Shown: in pieces, positions 25,029 to 33,427 of the stretch
Layout of the letters: every line of letters begins with the position of its first letter
How positions within the stretch are numbered: the stretch's first letter is position 1
Source: Novosphingobium ginsenosidimutans
GTDB taxonomy: Bacteria; Pseudomonadota; Alphaproteobacteria; Sphingomonadales; Sphingomonadaceae
DNA length: 64,000 nt
Direction: 5' to 3'
Assembly: GCF_007954425.1 (NCBI RefSeq)
Contig: NZ_CP042345.1
Location: 1,178,001 to 1,242,000 of the forward strand
Notes under the pieces: generated by a model
Told to the model about the DNA's origin: nothing
Seen by the model: only the letters and a program-made list of their open reading frames with translations
Databases searched by the model: none
Program-made: the position numbers and the translations under genes

Positions 25029-25652
25029 TCAGCGATAGAAGACGTGGTTGTCGACCCGGGCCATCCGGGTCAGGCGCCAGCCTGGGCTGACATAGGCGGC
25101 ATGGAAGAACAGCGCACCTTCAACCGGGCTGCGCCAGGTGCCTTCGTGAGCGATCTGGGCCACGGCCACGGCATTCTTCCACTGGCGAGCGTTGCGTGCG
25201 CCGCCCGGCAGGCTGTTGCCGCGCACAAACGAGAACTGCGAGGGCTGGAACACCACGCCACAGTACGAATCCGGGAAGCGTCCCGACTTCGAGCGAGCAA
25301 CGATTACGCGGCCGACGGCCAACTGGCCGTTGAGGGTCTCGCCTTTCGCCTCGTGATAGATGGCGGCGGCGAGGCAGTTGAGTTCGCGCGAGAGTTCCGC
25401 GGGCTGCGGCTGCTCTGCCACCAAGTCAGCCAGACTGGCCGCAGGGGCCACGTCAGCACCGTCAGCACCGGGCAGTTGCTGGATCACCGGTTCGGAAACT
25501 GTGGGGAGGGTCGGTTCCTGAGTGGCAACCGGCTCAAGCGCCTGGGCTGCTGCGCCCGAACCGTCGGCGCTGGCAATGATCATCATCGCACTTGCCGCGA
25601 CAGCCAGAGCGCTGGCGCGGTTAAGCTTGGTACTGTTAAGAATGCGGCGCAT
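25029..25652 (-). CDS. Cell-wall hydrolase, SleB-like (Hydrolase_2)
   Basis: A 207-residue exported peptidoglycan hydrolase. It has a signal peptide (NRASALAVAASAMMIIASADGSGAAAQA), then a low-complexity linker with Pro and Glu. The SleB-type catalytic domain runs from about residue 88: LNCLAAAIYHEAKGETLNGQLAVGRVIVARSKS with the catalytic Glu in YHEAKGE, then YCGVVFQPSQFSFVRG, AVAVAQIAHEG and GALFFHAAYVSPGW. Relatives cleave the glycan backbone. In vegetative alphaproteobacteria such enzymes are thought to remodel the wall in growth or division. Confidence 0.88.
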   Translation of the reverse strand: MRRILNSTKLNRASALAVAASAMMIIASADGSGAAAQALEPVATQEPTLPTVSEPVIQQLPGADGADVAPAASLADLVAEQPQPAELSRELNCLAAAIYHEAKGETLNGQLAVGRVIVARSKSGRFPDSYCGVVFQPSQFSFVRGNSLPGGARNARQWKNAVAVAQIAHEGTWRSPVEGALFFHAAYVSPGWRLTRMARVDNHVFYR

Positions 25653-25860
25653 TCGTCCGTCTTATTGGGCGGTGGACGCACCTGGCGCAGGTTGGGACGG
25701 GAGCGGAAAGACCTGGATCGGACTGCCCCCGGCCGGAAAACCTGCCGGTTGTCCCCCGTCTGCGTGCTAGCGTGAATGGCCTGAATGCCCCTCGCGCCGC
25801 CTGCGCACAAACAAAGGTCCGGCCCCTTCTTTCCGCAGTGCAGCAAAGTCAATCTGGCGT

Positions 25861-26196
25861 TCAGGTTATTCCGATGAACCGTTCACCATTCGCGATATCC
25901 AGTTCGACAATCCACAGGTCGGGATCCTGGTTGCCACGTCGATCAAGCCATTCGTTCAGCTCAGCCTTGTTTTCGCTGTTTTCCGCGCGTGACAGTGTCC
26001 ACGCGCGATTGCCATCTGCCTGCGGCATGCGTTCGTACACCCGCGCGTTGGTGCCGCGTTCGGTCAGGACGACAACGATTGTCCCGGCGTCACGTTCACC
26101 TTTTTGCAGGACGCTGGCAAAGCCGCCTTCGGCCCCCGCCCGGCGGATCAGCGCCCCCACTTCAAGGTGCGCGGGAAGGCGTGGTTCCCCGCTCAG
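25861..26196 (-). CDS. DUF1491 family protein, probable CTG start
   Basis: A small cytosolic protein of the DUF1491 family of alphaproteobacteria, function unknown. The core ALIRRAGAEGGFASVLQKGERDAGTIVVVL is followed by RVYERMPQ, a variable loop and a final DPDLWIVELDIANGERFI. The family N-terminus resembles EPRLPAHLEVGALIRR, which is encoded only if translation begins at CTG 26196, overlapping the TGA of the upstream thioesterase gene (CTGA). The only canonical in-frame start is GTG 26160, which gives 99 residues and drops this part. The start remains uncertain. Confidence 0.7.
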   Translation of the reverse strand: MSGEPRLPAHLEVGALIRRAGAEGGFASVLQKGERDAGTIVVVLTERGTNARVYERMPQADGNRAWTLSRAENSENKAELNEWLDRRGNQDPDLWIVELDIANGERFIGIT

Positions 26197-26714
26197 ACGG
26201 CTGCCGCCCGCAGCCCGGTGGCATAACCTGGGAGGCCCGACAAAGCGATCCGGCTGCGCATGAAGGTACCGGTGCCACGCCCGATCTCTTCCCCTTCTGC
26301 GTCGATCAGGCGGCTTTCGGCGACCAGCACGCGCTTGCGGCCCGAGACCCAGCGGCCTTCGGCAATCACCCGGCCGGAACGGACCGGTTTGGTGAAGTGC
26401 AGGTTGAAGGCCGTGGTCAGCAGGAAGCGATCTGTGATCAGGGTGTTGGCAGCATAGAAAGCCGCATCGTCGAGCATCTTGAAATAGATCGTGCCGTGGG
26501 CCGCGCCGGCGGCGTGGTAGCAGGTTTCATCGATGGTGAAGACAATCCGGGCGGCGCCTTCGCCGGTCACGGTCAGTTCGGACGAGAACAGGCGGTTGAT
26601 CGGGGCCGAAGCATAGAGGCTTTCAAGCGCGCGCCAGTGCAGGGCCGCACCGCTGGCCGCTGCTTCACGCCCGGAATCAGGCCCGGATTCAGGCAGCGTC
26701 GCGGTCGATGACAT
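26193..26714 (-). CDS. PaaI-like hotdog thioesterase
   Basis: A 173-residue hotdog-fold protein of the PaaI/YdiI type. AAGAAHGTIYFKMLDDAAFYAANTL spans the active-site helix, with HG and the acidic Asp-Asp at the usual places, and LTTAFNLHFTKPVRSGRVIAEGRWVSGRKRVLVAESRLID follows as the central strands. It should hydrolyse an acyl-CoA or aryl-CoA thioester; the substrate is unknown. The ATG at 26714 (MSSTATLPES) lies inside the end of ptsN, and an earlier Met at 26729 is possible. Overlaps on both sides indicate an operon ptsN, thioesterase, DUF1491. Confidence 0.82.
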   Translation of the reverse strand: MSSTATLPESGPDSGREAAASGAALHWRALESLYASAPINRLFSSELTVTGEGAARIVFTIDETCYHAAGAAHGTIYFKMLDDAAFYAANTLITDRFLLTTAFNLHFTKPVRSGRVIAEGRWVSGRKRVLVAESRLIDAEGEEIGRGTGTFMRSRIALSGLPGYATGLRAAAV

Positions 26715-27150
26715 TGGCAAGCAGCGCATAAAGCGCTTCGGCCCCTGGCGCCTCGGTCAGCGCCACATGCATCGCCTCGTCGCGCATCATCCGGCTGATC
26801 GCCGCCAGTGCGTGGAGGTGAGCCGCTCCAGCGGATTCGGGTGATAGGAGGCCGAACACCATGCCAACCGGCATGCCATCAGCGGCATCAAAAGCCACCG
26901 GTGCTTCGAGCCGCAGGAACACCGCCACCGGGCGCGCCAGACCGGGGAGGCGGGCATGCGGAATCGCCACGCCGCGGCCAAAGCCGGTGCTGCCCAGCCG
27001 CTCACGCTCTTCAATGCGTTCAAGGACAAGCGCCGGGTCAAGCCCGTAGACGGCAGCGAATCGCTGCGAAAGCTGCTCAAGGATCGCTTGCTTGCTGTCT
27101 GCACCAATCGTGCCGACAGCATCAGGCGAAAGCGTGAAAAGTCCGGTCAT
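26689..27150 (-). CDS. ptsN: Nitrogen PTS EIIA protein (PtsN)
   Basis: EIIA component of the nitrogen-related phosphotransferase system, a regulatory rather than sugar-transport protein. From MTGLFTLSPDAVGTIGADSKQAILEQL the protein has 153 residues, the usual length. The phosphorylated histidine is in FGRGVAIPHARLPGLARPV, and MVFGLLSPESAGAAHLHALAAISRMMRD is conserved. Earlier starts at 27189 or 27195 would add residues that do not match the family. In many proteobacteria ptsN lies just downstream of hpf, as here. Confidence 0.88.
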   Translation of the reverse strand: MTGLFTLSPDAVGTIGADSKQAILEQLSQRFAAVYGLDPALVLERIEERERLGSTGFGRGVAIPHARLPGLARPVAVFLRLEAPVAFDAADGMPVGMVFGLLSPESAGAAHLHALAAISRMMRDEAMHVALTEAPGAEALYALLANVIDRDAA

Positions 27151-27275
27151 GGCAGTGAGATATGTCCGAAACGCAGGTTGGTTTGGCATGGCCAAGGGGC
27201 AAGGGCGGCGGAAATCGCGTCCGCACCATCAACCCCTCACCCTCACCAAAGGTTGCGCGGCCCATAGACCCTTGT

Positions 27276-27842
27276 TCAGGAAGGTTCAACCCACCCGATC
27301 GAGCCATCCCCGCGGCGATAAACCATATTGTGTCGCCCGGTTCCGGCATTCTTGAACAGCAGGGCATTGGTGTTGCGCAGGTCTAGCATCATCACTGCGT
27401 CGGATACGGTCGCCTCGGGCACGTCGACCCGGGTTTCGGCGATCACCACCGGGGCATCGACAGTGACTTCCTCTTCCTCGGCATCGGGCTCGGCGAAGAC
27501 CGTGTAGGCCGCCTCTTCAGCCTTCACCGCGTGCTGGGCCGCTTCGTGCCGGTCCTTCAGCCGGCGCTTGTAGCGGCGCAGCTGCTTGTCGATCTTCTCC
27601 GCGGCCTGGTCGAAGGCGACATGGGCATCGTGGGCGATCCCGGCGCCCTTCAGCACCAGACCCTGCATCACATGGGTGACGATATCGGCCCGAAAGGCCC
27701 CGGCCGGCGCGCGATTGAAAGTGATGGTCGATGACAGCGCGCGCGAGAAGTACTTGCCGACGATTCCGGACAGTCGTTCCTGGGCATGAGCCTGAAGAGC
27801 TTCGCCGGTTTCAATCTGGTGGCCGGAAACGCGGATATCCAT
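27276..27842 (-). CDS. hpf: Long-form ribosome hibernation-promoting factor
   Basis: Binds the 30S decoding region and dimerises ribosomes in stationary phase. The 188 residues fit the long form. The N-terminal RaiA-like domain covers 1-100 (MDIRVSGHQIETGEALQAHAQERL to FDQAAEKIDKQLRRYKRRLKDRH), followed by an acidic linker (EPDAEEEEVTVDAP). The C-terminal dimerisation domain is SDAVMMLDLRNTNALLFKNAGTGRHNMVYRRGDGSIGW. AAGGAG lies eight bases before the ATG at 27842, so the longer open frame upstream is not used. It precedes ptsN. Confidence 0.93.
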   Translation of the reverse strand: MDIRVSGHQIETGEALQAHAQERLSGIVGKYFSRALSSTITFNRAPAGAFRADIVTHVMQGLVLKGAGIAHDAHVAFDQAAEKIDKQLRRYKRRLKDRHEAAQHAVKAEEAAYTVFAEPDAEEEEVTVDAPVVIAETRVDVPEATVSDAVMMLDLRNTNALLFKNAGTGRHNMVYRRGDGSIGWVEPS

Positions 27843-27873
27843 AAGACTTCTCCTTCGTATTCGCCCGACCTGC

Positions 27874-28560
27874 TCATGTTCGCCAGAGCGGCTCCTTGAG
27901 CGTGTCGAGAAACTGGGCATGGGCGGCACGCTCTTCCTCGCTGGCAGCGTGGGGCCGCGCGGCGCGAAACGGCCGCTCGCGCTGAACCCGCATGACTGGC
28001 TCGGCCAGGTCTGCCGCAGCATTATCGACCGCCAGGTGCAGGCCAATCTGGCGCCCACCGGTCAGCTCGACATAGACCTGGGCCAGCAGCTCGGCGTCAA
28101 GCAATGCGCCGTGCAGCGTGCGATGGCTGCGGTCGATGCCATAGCGGGTGCAAAGCGCATCAAGCGAGTTCTTGGCCCCCGGGTGGCGGATCCGGGCGAG
28201 CGCGACCGTATCGATCATCCGCTCGCGCCCCAGCGGATCGAGCCCGCATTTTTCGAGCTCCATGTTGATGAAGCCGAAATCGAACCCGGCATTGTGCGCG
28301 ACCAACATCGAATCGCCGATGAACTCAAGGAATTCGGCGGCCTTCTCGTGAAAGCGGGGCTTGTCCGAAAGGAAGGTGGCGGACAGGCCGTGCACCGCTT
28401 CGGCCGCAGCCGGCATATCGCGATCAGGATTGAGATAGCAGTGAAAGGTTTCGCCGGTTGTCACCCGGTTGACCATTTCGACGCAGCCGATTTCCACCAG
28501 CCGGTCACCGTTCCTGGGATCAAGCCCCGTGGTTTCGGTGTCGAAGATGATCTCGCGCAT
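27874..28560 (-). CDS. dnaQ: DNA polymerase III epsilon subunit, proofreading exonuclease
   Basis: 3'-5' exonuclease of the replicative polymerase. The 228-residue protein has Exo[18 protein letters not shown], Exo[19 protein letters not shown] and ExoIII-epsilon [20 protein letters not shown], with all acidic residues and the catalytic His. The C-terminal tail should bind the alpha subunit. The start is MREIIFDTE at 28560; MVMREI two codons earlier is equivalent. It belongs to the leftward origin-flanking block ppsR-maf-aroE-coaE-dnaQ. Confidence 0.94.
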   Translation of the reverse strand: MREIIFDTETTGLDPRNGDRLVEIGCVEMVNRVTTGETFHCYLNPDRDMPAAAEAVHGLSATFLSDKPRFHEKAAEFLEFIGDSMLVAHNAGFDFGFINMELEKCGLDPLGRERMIDTVALARIRHPGAKNSLDALCTRYGIDRSHRTLHGALLDAELLAQVYVELTGGRQIGLHLAVDNAAADLAEPVMRVQRERPFRAARPHAASEEERAAHAQFLDTLKEPLWRT

Positions 28561-28611
28561 TACCAAACCGATATCGGCCCCACTTCGCGCGCTGGCAAGG
28601 GGGCGACTCGA

Positions 28612-29211
28612 CTAAATCTGCGCCGAGGTGATCGAATGGACGAGCTGCTGAACGGCATGGCGGGTTTCGGCGAGCGACGTGCCGGTATCGATCACGTAAT
28701 CGGCGCGCGCGCGCTTCTCGGCATCAGGGACCTGGAGCTTGAGGATCTGCGCGAACTTCTCCTCGGTCATCCCGGGCCGGGCCAGGACCCGCTCGCGCTG
28801 CTGCGCAAACGGGGCTGAGACGACCGCGACCGCATCGAGCCCGTGATTGCCGGTCTTTTCGAACAGCAGCGGAATATCGAAGACGATCAGTTTTGCATCG
28901 GCATTGTCGGCCAGGAAGGCGCGGCGCATCTCGGCCACTTCGGGGTGGACGATCGATTCCAGCAGCTTGAGCGCCTCCGGATTGCCGAACACCGCCGCGC
29001 CCAGCTTCTGCCGATCAACCCCATGCGGCCCGGTCGTCCCCGGAAAGGCCCGTTCGATCGGATCGATGCAGGCCCCGCCCGGACCCTGTAGCTCGTGTAC
29101 CGCCGCATCGGCATCGAAGACTGGTACGCCGAGCCCGCGCAGCATCGCCGCGACAGCCGATTTGCCCATGCCGATAGAACCGGTCAGGCCAAGGATGAAT
29201 GGCTTGCTCAT
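28612..29211 (-). CDS. coaE: Dephospho-CoA kinase
   Basis: Last step of coenzyme A synthesis: phosphorylates the 3'-hydroxyl of dephospho-CoA. The 199-residue P-loop kinase has LTGSIGMGKSAVAAMLRGLGVPVFDAD (residues 9-35), followed by the family elements SIVHPEVAEMRRAF, VFDIPLLFEKTGN and ADYVIDTG. Its ATG overlaps the aroE stop codon by four bases, so the two are translationally coupled. Confidence 0.95.
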   Translation of the reverse strand: MSKPFILGLTGSIGMGKSAVAAMLRGLGVPVFDADAAVHELQGPGGACIDPIERAFPGTTGPHGVDRQKLGAAVFGNPEALKLLESIVHPEVAEMRRAFLADNADAKLIVFDIPLLFEKTGNHGLDAVAVVSAPFAQQRERVLARPGMTEEKFAQILKLQVPDAEKRARADYVIDTGTSLAETRHAVQQLVHSITSAQI

Positions 29212-30056
29212 TGGGTCATCAGCCTGCGCAATTCGCTATCCTGGCTCCGCGGCGCAGGAACGCCAAAGAACTTTTCGAACGCAGCGGCCGCTTGGCCGAT
29301 CAGCATGGCAAGACCGTCAATCGTCGCCAGTCCGTGCGCGCGGGCCTGCTGGAGCAGAGCGGTGTCGGCCGGCGCGGTGACAATATCATAGACCGTGGCA
29401 TTGGCGAGGAAGCCGCCCCACGGCAGGTCAAGCGGCGGTTGCCCGGTCATGCCGAGCGGGGTGGCATTGACAATCAGGCTGAGCACTTCGGGATCTGCTG
29501 GGCGCAGCGGCCCTGGTTTAAGCTCGGCCAGATCGATCAGGAACTCCGGATCCTCGCCCAGGTAGCGCCCGAATTCGGCCTTGGCCTTGGCGGGATTGCG
29601 GCTGATCGACCAGATCATGAATTCGGTATGGAACAGCGCGTCGATGATCGCCCGCGCCGCGCCGCCGGTGCCGATGACATAGGCAAAGCGATAATCCTCG
29701 TCCCCGAGCAGCGGCAGGACCGGCTCGAGAAACCCGGGTGCGTCCGTGTTGTGGCCGGTCAGGCTGCCGTCGGCCTCGCGCACTACGGTGTTGACCGCGC
29801 CGATCCGCGCCGCCTCGTCATCGATCCGGTCAAGCAGCGGCATGACCGCCTGCTTGTGCGGCATGGTTACATTGCAGCCGCGCCAGAGCGCGTCGCCGCG
29901 CCGCTCGGCCAGGTAGGCCGCCAGACCATCGGTGGTGACAAGGCAGCGGTGATACTCGGCCTCGATCCCAAGTTTGGCGAGCCAGAAGCCGTGAATCACC
30001 GGGCTTTTCGATTGGGCTATCGGATCGCCGATCACGTCAGCGTAGGGGAGCCTCAT
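29208..30056 (-). CDS. aroE: Shikimate dehydrogenase
   Basis: NADPH-dependent reduction of 3-dehydroshikimate in aromatic amino acid synthesis. In the 282-residue protein, the shikimate-binding part has [15 protein letters not shown] and the catalytic Lys in [31 protein letters not shown] and the Rossmann loop [16 protein letters not shown] follow. The C-terminal [24 protein letters not shown] closes the domain. It overlaps maf upstream and coaE downstream by four bases each. Confidence 0.95.
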   Translation of the reverse strand: MRLPYADVIGDPIAQSKSPVIHGFWLAKLGIEAEYHRCLVTTDGLAAYLAERRGDALWRGCNVTMPHKQAVMPLLDRIDDEAARIGAVNTVVREADGSLTGHNTDAPGFLEPVLPLLGDEDYRFAYVIGTGGAARAIIDALFHTEFMIWSISRNPAKAKAEFGRYLGEDPEFLIDLAELKPGPLRPADPEVLSLIVNATPLGMTGQPPLDLPWGGFLANATVYDIVTAPADTALLQQARAHGLATIDGLAMLIGQAAAAFEKFFGVPAPRSQDSELRRLMTQ

Positions 30057-30643
30057 GCGGTCAGCACCCCGCGCGCGCGCAGTGCACCCAGTACCGGCAG
30101 CAGCGGCATGCCCAGCACGGTGAAGTGGCTGCCCTCGATCGCCTCAAACAGCTGCACCCCCAAAGCCTCGATCCGGAACACGCCGACGCAGCCGCTGACC
30201 GCCGGCCATTCGGCCGCAAGGTAGCTTTCGATAAAGGCGTCGGAGAGATGCCGCACCCAGAGCCGCGCCACGTCGGCATGGTCCCAATAGGTATGTCCGC
30301 CGCGCGCCAGGGCTGCTGCGCTGTGCAGTTCCATCACCTTGCCTGAGAAGAAGGCGAGATGCTGCGCCGCCTCATCACGGCTGCGCGGCTTGTCGAAACG
30401 GCGGCCTTCGACCGTTACCAGTGAATCGCTCCCGAGGACCCAGGCTTCGGGTTCGCTGCGCGCCACCGCCAGAGCCTTGGCCCGGGCAAGCGCCAGCGCA
30501 ACATCCCCGGGCGCCGCGCCAGCCATTTCCGCCTCGATCGCGCGCTCATCGACATGAGCCGGGCACGCTGTAAAGGGCACGCCGGCATCGGTCAGCATTG
30601 CCTGACGTGAGGCGCTTTGCGACGCGAGCACCAGCGTGGTCAC
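30053..30643 (-). CDS. maf: Maf-like nucleoside triphosphate pyrophosphatase
   Basis: House-cleaning hydrolase that removes non-canonical or excess nucleoside triphosphates; members act on dTTP/UTP or modified bases. The 196 residues start with [32 protein letters not shown], a version of the family LASxSPRR loop in which Ser-Ala replaces Ser-Pro. [34 protein letters not shown] carries the metal-binding acidic residues. It overlaps both ppsR and aroE by four bases. The conserved ppsR-maf-aroE-coaE-dnaQ order matches that left of the Caulobacter origin. Confidence 0.93.
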   Translation of the reverse strand: MTTLVLASQSASRQAMLTDAGVPFTACPAHVDERAIEAEMAGAAPGDVALALARAKALAVARSEPEAWVLGSDSLVTVEGRRFDKPRSRDEAAQHLAFFSGKVMELHSAAALARGGHTYWDHADVARLWVRHLSDAFIESYLAAEWPAVSGCVGVFRIEALGVQLFEAIEGSHFTVLGMPLLPVLGALRARGVLTA

Positions 30644-31464
30644 CGCTGCTCCTCGCCGGCGTGGCGTTCGTTGTAGATGTTGATCACGGCAGCGGCGGTT
30701 TCCTCGATCGAGCGGCGGGTGACATCGATCACCGGCCAGCCATTATCGGCAAACATCCGCCGGGCGTACTGCACTTCCTTGGTCACCCGGTCCTGGTCGA
30801 CATAGGCGGTTTCGGGCGCCTGGTTGAGCGATAGCAGCCGGTTGCGCCGGACCTGGACCAGCCGTTCGGGCGCGGTGGTCAGCCCGACGACCAGAGGGTG
30901 CTTGAGGCCAAACAGCGCCGGGGGCGGCGGGCTTTCGACCACGATCGGGATATTGGCGACCTTGTAGCCCCGGTTGGCCAGATAGATCGAGGTCGGCGTC
31001 TTGGAACTGCGCGAGACGCCGGCCAGGACAATATCGGCCTGCTCCCAATCTTCCCAGGCCACACCATCGTCATGGGCAATGGTATAGTGGATCGCATCGA
31101 CGCGGGCGAAATAGGCCTCGTCCATTGCATGCTGCCGGCCCGGTCGGGCATGGGGGTGCTGGCCCAGCGCAGACTCGAGCGCCTCTACGGCACGATCAAG
31201 CACGGGGACCACCGGCAGGCCCAGCGCCCGGCAGCGTTCCTCCAGCTTGGCGCGGATCTCGGCATTGGCGAGGGTGAAAAAGACCAGTCCCGGATTGGTG
31301 GCAATATCGCCCATGATCCGGTCAAGATGCTGGAGCGAGCGGACCATCGGCCAGAAATGGCGGCTGACCTCGGCCCCTTCGAACTGGGCCAGCGCCGCTT
31401 TGGCAATCATCTCCAGCGTTTCACCGGTGGAATCAGACAGCAGATGAAGGTGCAGACGCGGCAT
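30640..31464 (-). CDS. ppsR: PPDK/PEPS regulatory kinase-phosphorylase (DUF299)
   Basis: Bifunctional serine/threonine kinase and phosphorylase that switches pyruvate phosphate dikinase or PEP synthase on and off with ADP and phosphate. The 274-residue protein contains the nucleotide loop [27 protein letters not shown] and starts with [26 protein letters not shown], both hallmarks. The orthologous gene borders the chromosome origin in Caulobacter. Here it reads away from the 318-bp origin-like gap towards the left. Confidence 0.93.
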   Translation of the reverse strand: MPRLHLHLLSDSTGETLEMIAKAALAQFEGAEVSRHFWPMVRSLQHLDRIMGDIATNPGLVFFTLANAEIRAKLEERCRALGLPVVPVLDRAVEALESALGQHPHARPGRQHAMDEAYFARVDAIHYTIAHDDGVAWEDWEQADIVLAGVSRSSKTPTSIYLANRGYKVANIPIVVESPPPPALFGLKHPLVVGLTTAPERLVQVRRNRLLSLNQAPETAYVDQDRVTKEVQYARRMFADNGWPVIDVTRRSIEETAAAVINIYNERHAGEEQR

Positions 31465-31782
31465 CGGGTTCCTGGGCTACCCCTGTGGACAGAGCCCCGC
31501 ATAAACCACGGCACAAGCCTTGGGACAAGTTCGGGGACAGTTTCGCTGCCCAGTACCGGCCCGGCCACACAGACCTTGTGGACAAGGGGAAAACGATTCC
31601 CACAGGCTGGGGACAGTGGGGACAACCTCTGCTTGACGCGCCGTTAACCGGATTCGCACCCGCGCTAGCCCCTATTCAGCTAGGGACAATTCAGGCAAGG
31701 GATCGCAATCCCCGCTTTCCACAGGGCCAACAACTCCATAATCCTTTTAAGAATCTAATTTGAATTTGATTGGACTCACGCG
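31465..31782. other. Candidate chromosomal replication origin (oriC) between ppsR and hemE
   Basis: The 318-bp gap between divergent ppsR and hemE. On the minus strand it holds DnaA-box-like TTGTCCACA (31577-31585, one mismatch to TTATCCACA), CTGTCCACA (31484-31492) and TTGTCCCCA (31617-31625). On the plus strand it holds CTTTCCACA (31715-31723). Several weaker GGGACA-type copies lie between them. There are four GANTC sites (31595, 31651, 31751, 31773), a TTAACC element (31644) and an AT-rich stretch 31731-31771 beside hemE that could unwind. Gene polarity switches here. Hem, rho and par genes to the right and ppsR/maf/aroE to the left match the known Caulobacter origin neighbourhood. Confidence 0.72.
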
Positions 31783-32808
31783 ATGCCCGGTTTGCTGCTC
31801 CGTACCCTGTCTGGCGAAAACATGGCGGAGCGGCCTGTCTGGCTGATGCGCCAGGCCGGGCGGTATCTGCCGGAATATCGCGCGCTCCGGGCCAGCAAGG
31901 GCGGGTTCCTGAACCTGGTCTATGACAGCGAGGCTGCGGCCGAAATCACGCTGCAGCCGATCCGCCGCTTCGGCTTCGATGGCGCGATCCTGTTTTCCGA
32001 CATCCTGATCGTGCCCTATGCGATGGGCCAGGATCTGGAGTTCCTGGTGGGTGAGGGCCCACACATGTCGCCGAGGCTGCTCGATGCCGCGCTGACCAGT
32101 CTGACCGCGGTGCCCGGGCGGCTCAGCCCGATTTACGAGACCGTCCGGCTGGTCAAGGCCGCCCTTCCCGGGGACAAGACCATGCTGGGCTTTGCCGGCA
32201 GCCCCTGGACCATTGCGACCTACATGGTGGCAGGTGAGGGCAGCCGCGACCAGCACGATACCCGCGCGCTCGCCTACCGCGATCCTGCCGGCTTCCAGGC
32301 GATCATCGATGCGATTGTCGGCGTGACCGTGGAATACCTGATCGGCCAGATCCAGGCCGGGGCCGAGGCGGTGCAGCTGTTCGACAGCTGGGCGGGCAGT
32401 CTGGCCCCAAGCGAGTTCGAGCGCTGGGTGATTGCGCCCAATGCGGCGATCGTCCGGCAGCTCAAGGCCAAGATTCCCAACGTGCCGATCATCGGCTTTC
32501 CAAAGGGCGCGGGTGAAAAGCTGGGGGCCTATGCCCGCGAGACGGGGGTCGATGCGATCGGGGTCGATGAAACGATCGATCCGGTCTGGGCCGCGCGCGA
32601 ACTACCGCCGGGCATGCCGGTTCAGGGCAACCTCGATCCCCTGCTGCTGCTGGCCGGCGGGGAGGAACTCGATCGCCAGGCGCTGCGCGTGCTCGAAGCC
32701 TTTGCCGATCGCCCGCATGTCTTCAACCTGGGCCACGGCATTGGCCAGACCACCCCGATCGAACATGTCGAGCAATTGCTGGCGCTGGTACGGAGCTGGA
32801 AGCGCTAG
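31783..32808 (+). CDS. hemE: Uroporphyrinogen decarboxylase
   Basis: Decarboxylates uroporphyrinogen III to coproporphyrinogen III in heme synthesis. The 341-residue barrel has the N-terminal RPVWLMRQAGRYLPEYRALRA with the substrate-binding arginine, FDGAILFSDILIVPYAMGQ with the catalytic Asp, and GFAGSPWTIATYMVAGEGS. VQLFDSWAGSLAP, GFPKGAG and VFNLGHGIGQTTPIEHV follow. It starts immediately right of the origin-like gap, and hemJ follows 13 bases downstream. Confidence 0.96.
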   Translation: MPGLLLRTLSGENMAERPVWLMRQAGRYLPEYRALRASKGGFLNLVYDSEAAAEITLQPIRRFGFDGAILFSDILIVPYAMGQDLEFLVGEGPHMSPRLLDAALTSLTAVPGRLSPIYETVRLVKAALPGDKTMLGFAGSPWTIATYMVAGEGSRDQHDTRALAYRDPAGFQAIIDAIVGVTVEYLIGQIQAGAEAVQLFDSWAGSLAPSEFERWVIAPNAAIVRQLKAKIPNVPIIGFPKGAGEKLGAYARETGVDAIGVDETIDPVWAARELPPGMPVQGNLDPLLLLAGGEELDRQALRVLEAFADRPHVFNLGHGIGQTTPIEHVEQLLALVRSWKR

Positions 32809-32820
32809 TATGATCCAGCC

Positions 32821-33267
32821 ATGCTTTCGTGGGTGCTCAGCATGACTTATCTCTGGCTCAAGGCGGGCCATGTCACCTTCGTGATCTTCTGGATGGCGGG
32901 GCTGTTCATGCTGCCGCGCTTCTTCGTCTACCATCAGGAGGCGGAGCCCGGTTCGGCCGAGGAAGCCCGCTGGATCGATCGCGAACGCCGCTTGCTGCGG
33001 ATCATCCTGTGGCCGGCGATGGGTGTTACCTGGGCACTTGGTCTGGCCCTGGCCTTCTCGATCGGGGCGTTCACCCAGCCGTGGTTCCATGCCAAGCTGG
33101 GCCTGGTACTGATTCTCAGCGCCTACAACGTCTGGATGGCTGGCTATGCCGCGGATCTCGCTCAGGGCAGACGGCGGCTGGAGGGCAAGCGCCTGCGGAT
33201 CCTCAACGAGGTGCCGGGCATTGCCACCGTGCTCATTGCCATCATGGTGATCGTGAAGCCCTTCTGA
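32821..33267 (+). CDS. hemJ: HemJ, protoporphyrinogen IX oxidase
   Basis: A 148-residue membrane protein with four helices of the HemJ (CopD-related) family, which oxidises protoporphyrinogen IX. LKAGHVTFVIFWMAGLFMLPRFFVYHQEA has the conserved His of helix 1, and the later DRERRLLRIILWPAM and RLRILNEVPGIATVLIAIMVIVKPF are typical. It is adjacent to hemE, which supplies the same pathway. This pairing next to the origin is common in alphaproteobacteria. Confidence 0.9.
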   Translation: MLSWVLSMTYLWLKAGHVTFVIFWMAGLFMLPRFFVYHQEAEPGSAEEARWIDRERRLLRIILWPAMGVTWALGLALAFSIGAFTQPWFHAKLGLVLILSAYNVWMAGYAADLAQGRRRLEGKRLRILNEVPGIATVLIAIMVIVKPF

Positions 33268-33277
33268 AGTTGCGGCG

Positions 33278-33306
33278 TTGACCCTTCGCGTCTGAAGGCC
33301 TATCTC
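33278..33306 (+). promoter_or_regulatory. Promoter of rho
   Basis: TTGACC (33278-33283), a 17-bp spacer and TATCTC (33301-33306) match a housekeeping sigma factor promoter in this GC-rich background. It predicts a leader of about 115 bases before the rho ATG, which would leave room for the autogenous Rho-dependent control known for rho genes. Confidence 0.5.
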
Positions 33307-33427
33307 TCGACCGTCCGGCATGGGCGCGCGCCATTGACGACGCGCCACGATCCGCTTTCTCCAAGCCCATCGATCGACCGGCCATCACAGCCTGCGCCTA
33401 TGCGCAACACACGGAAATACAACGATA

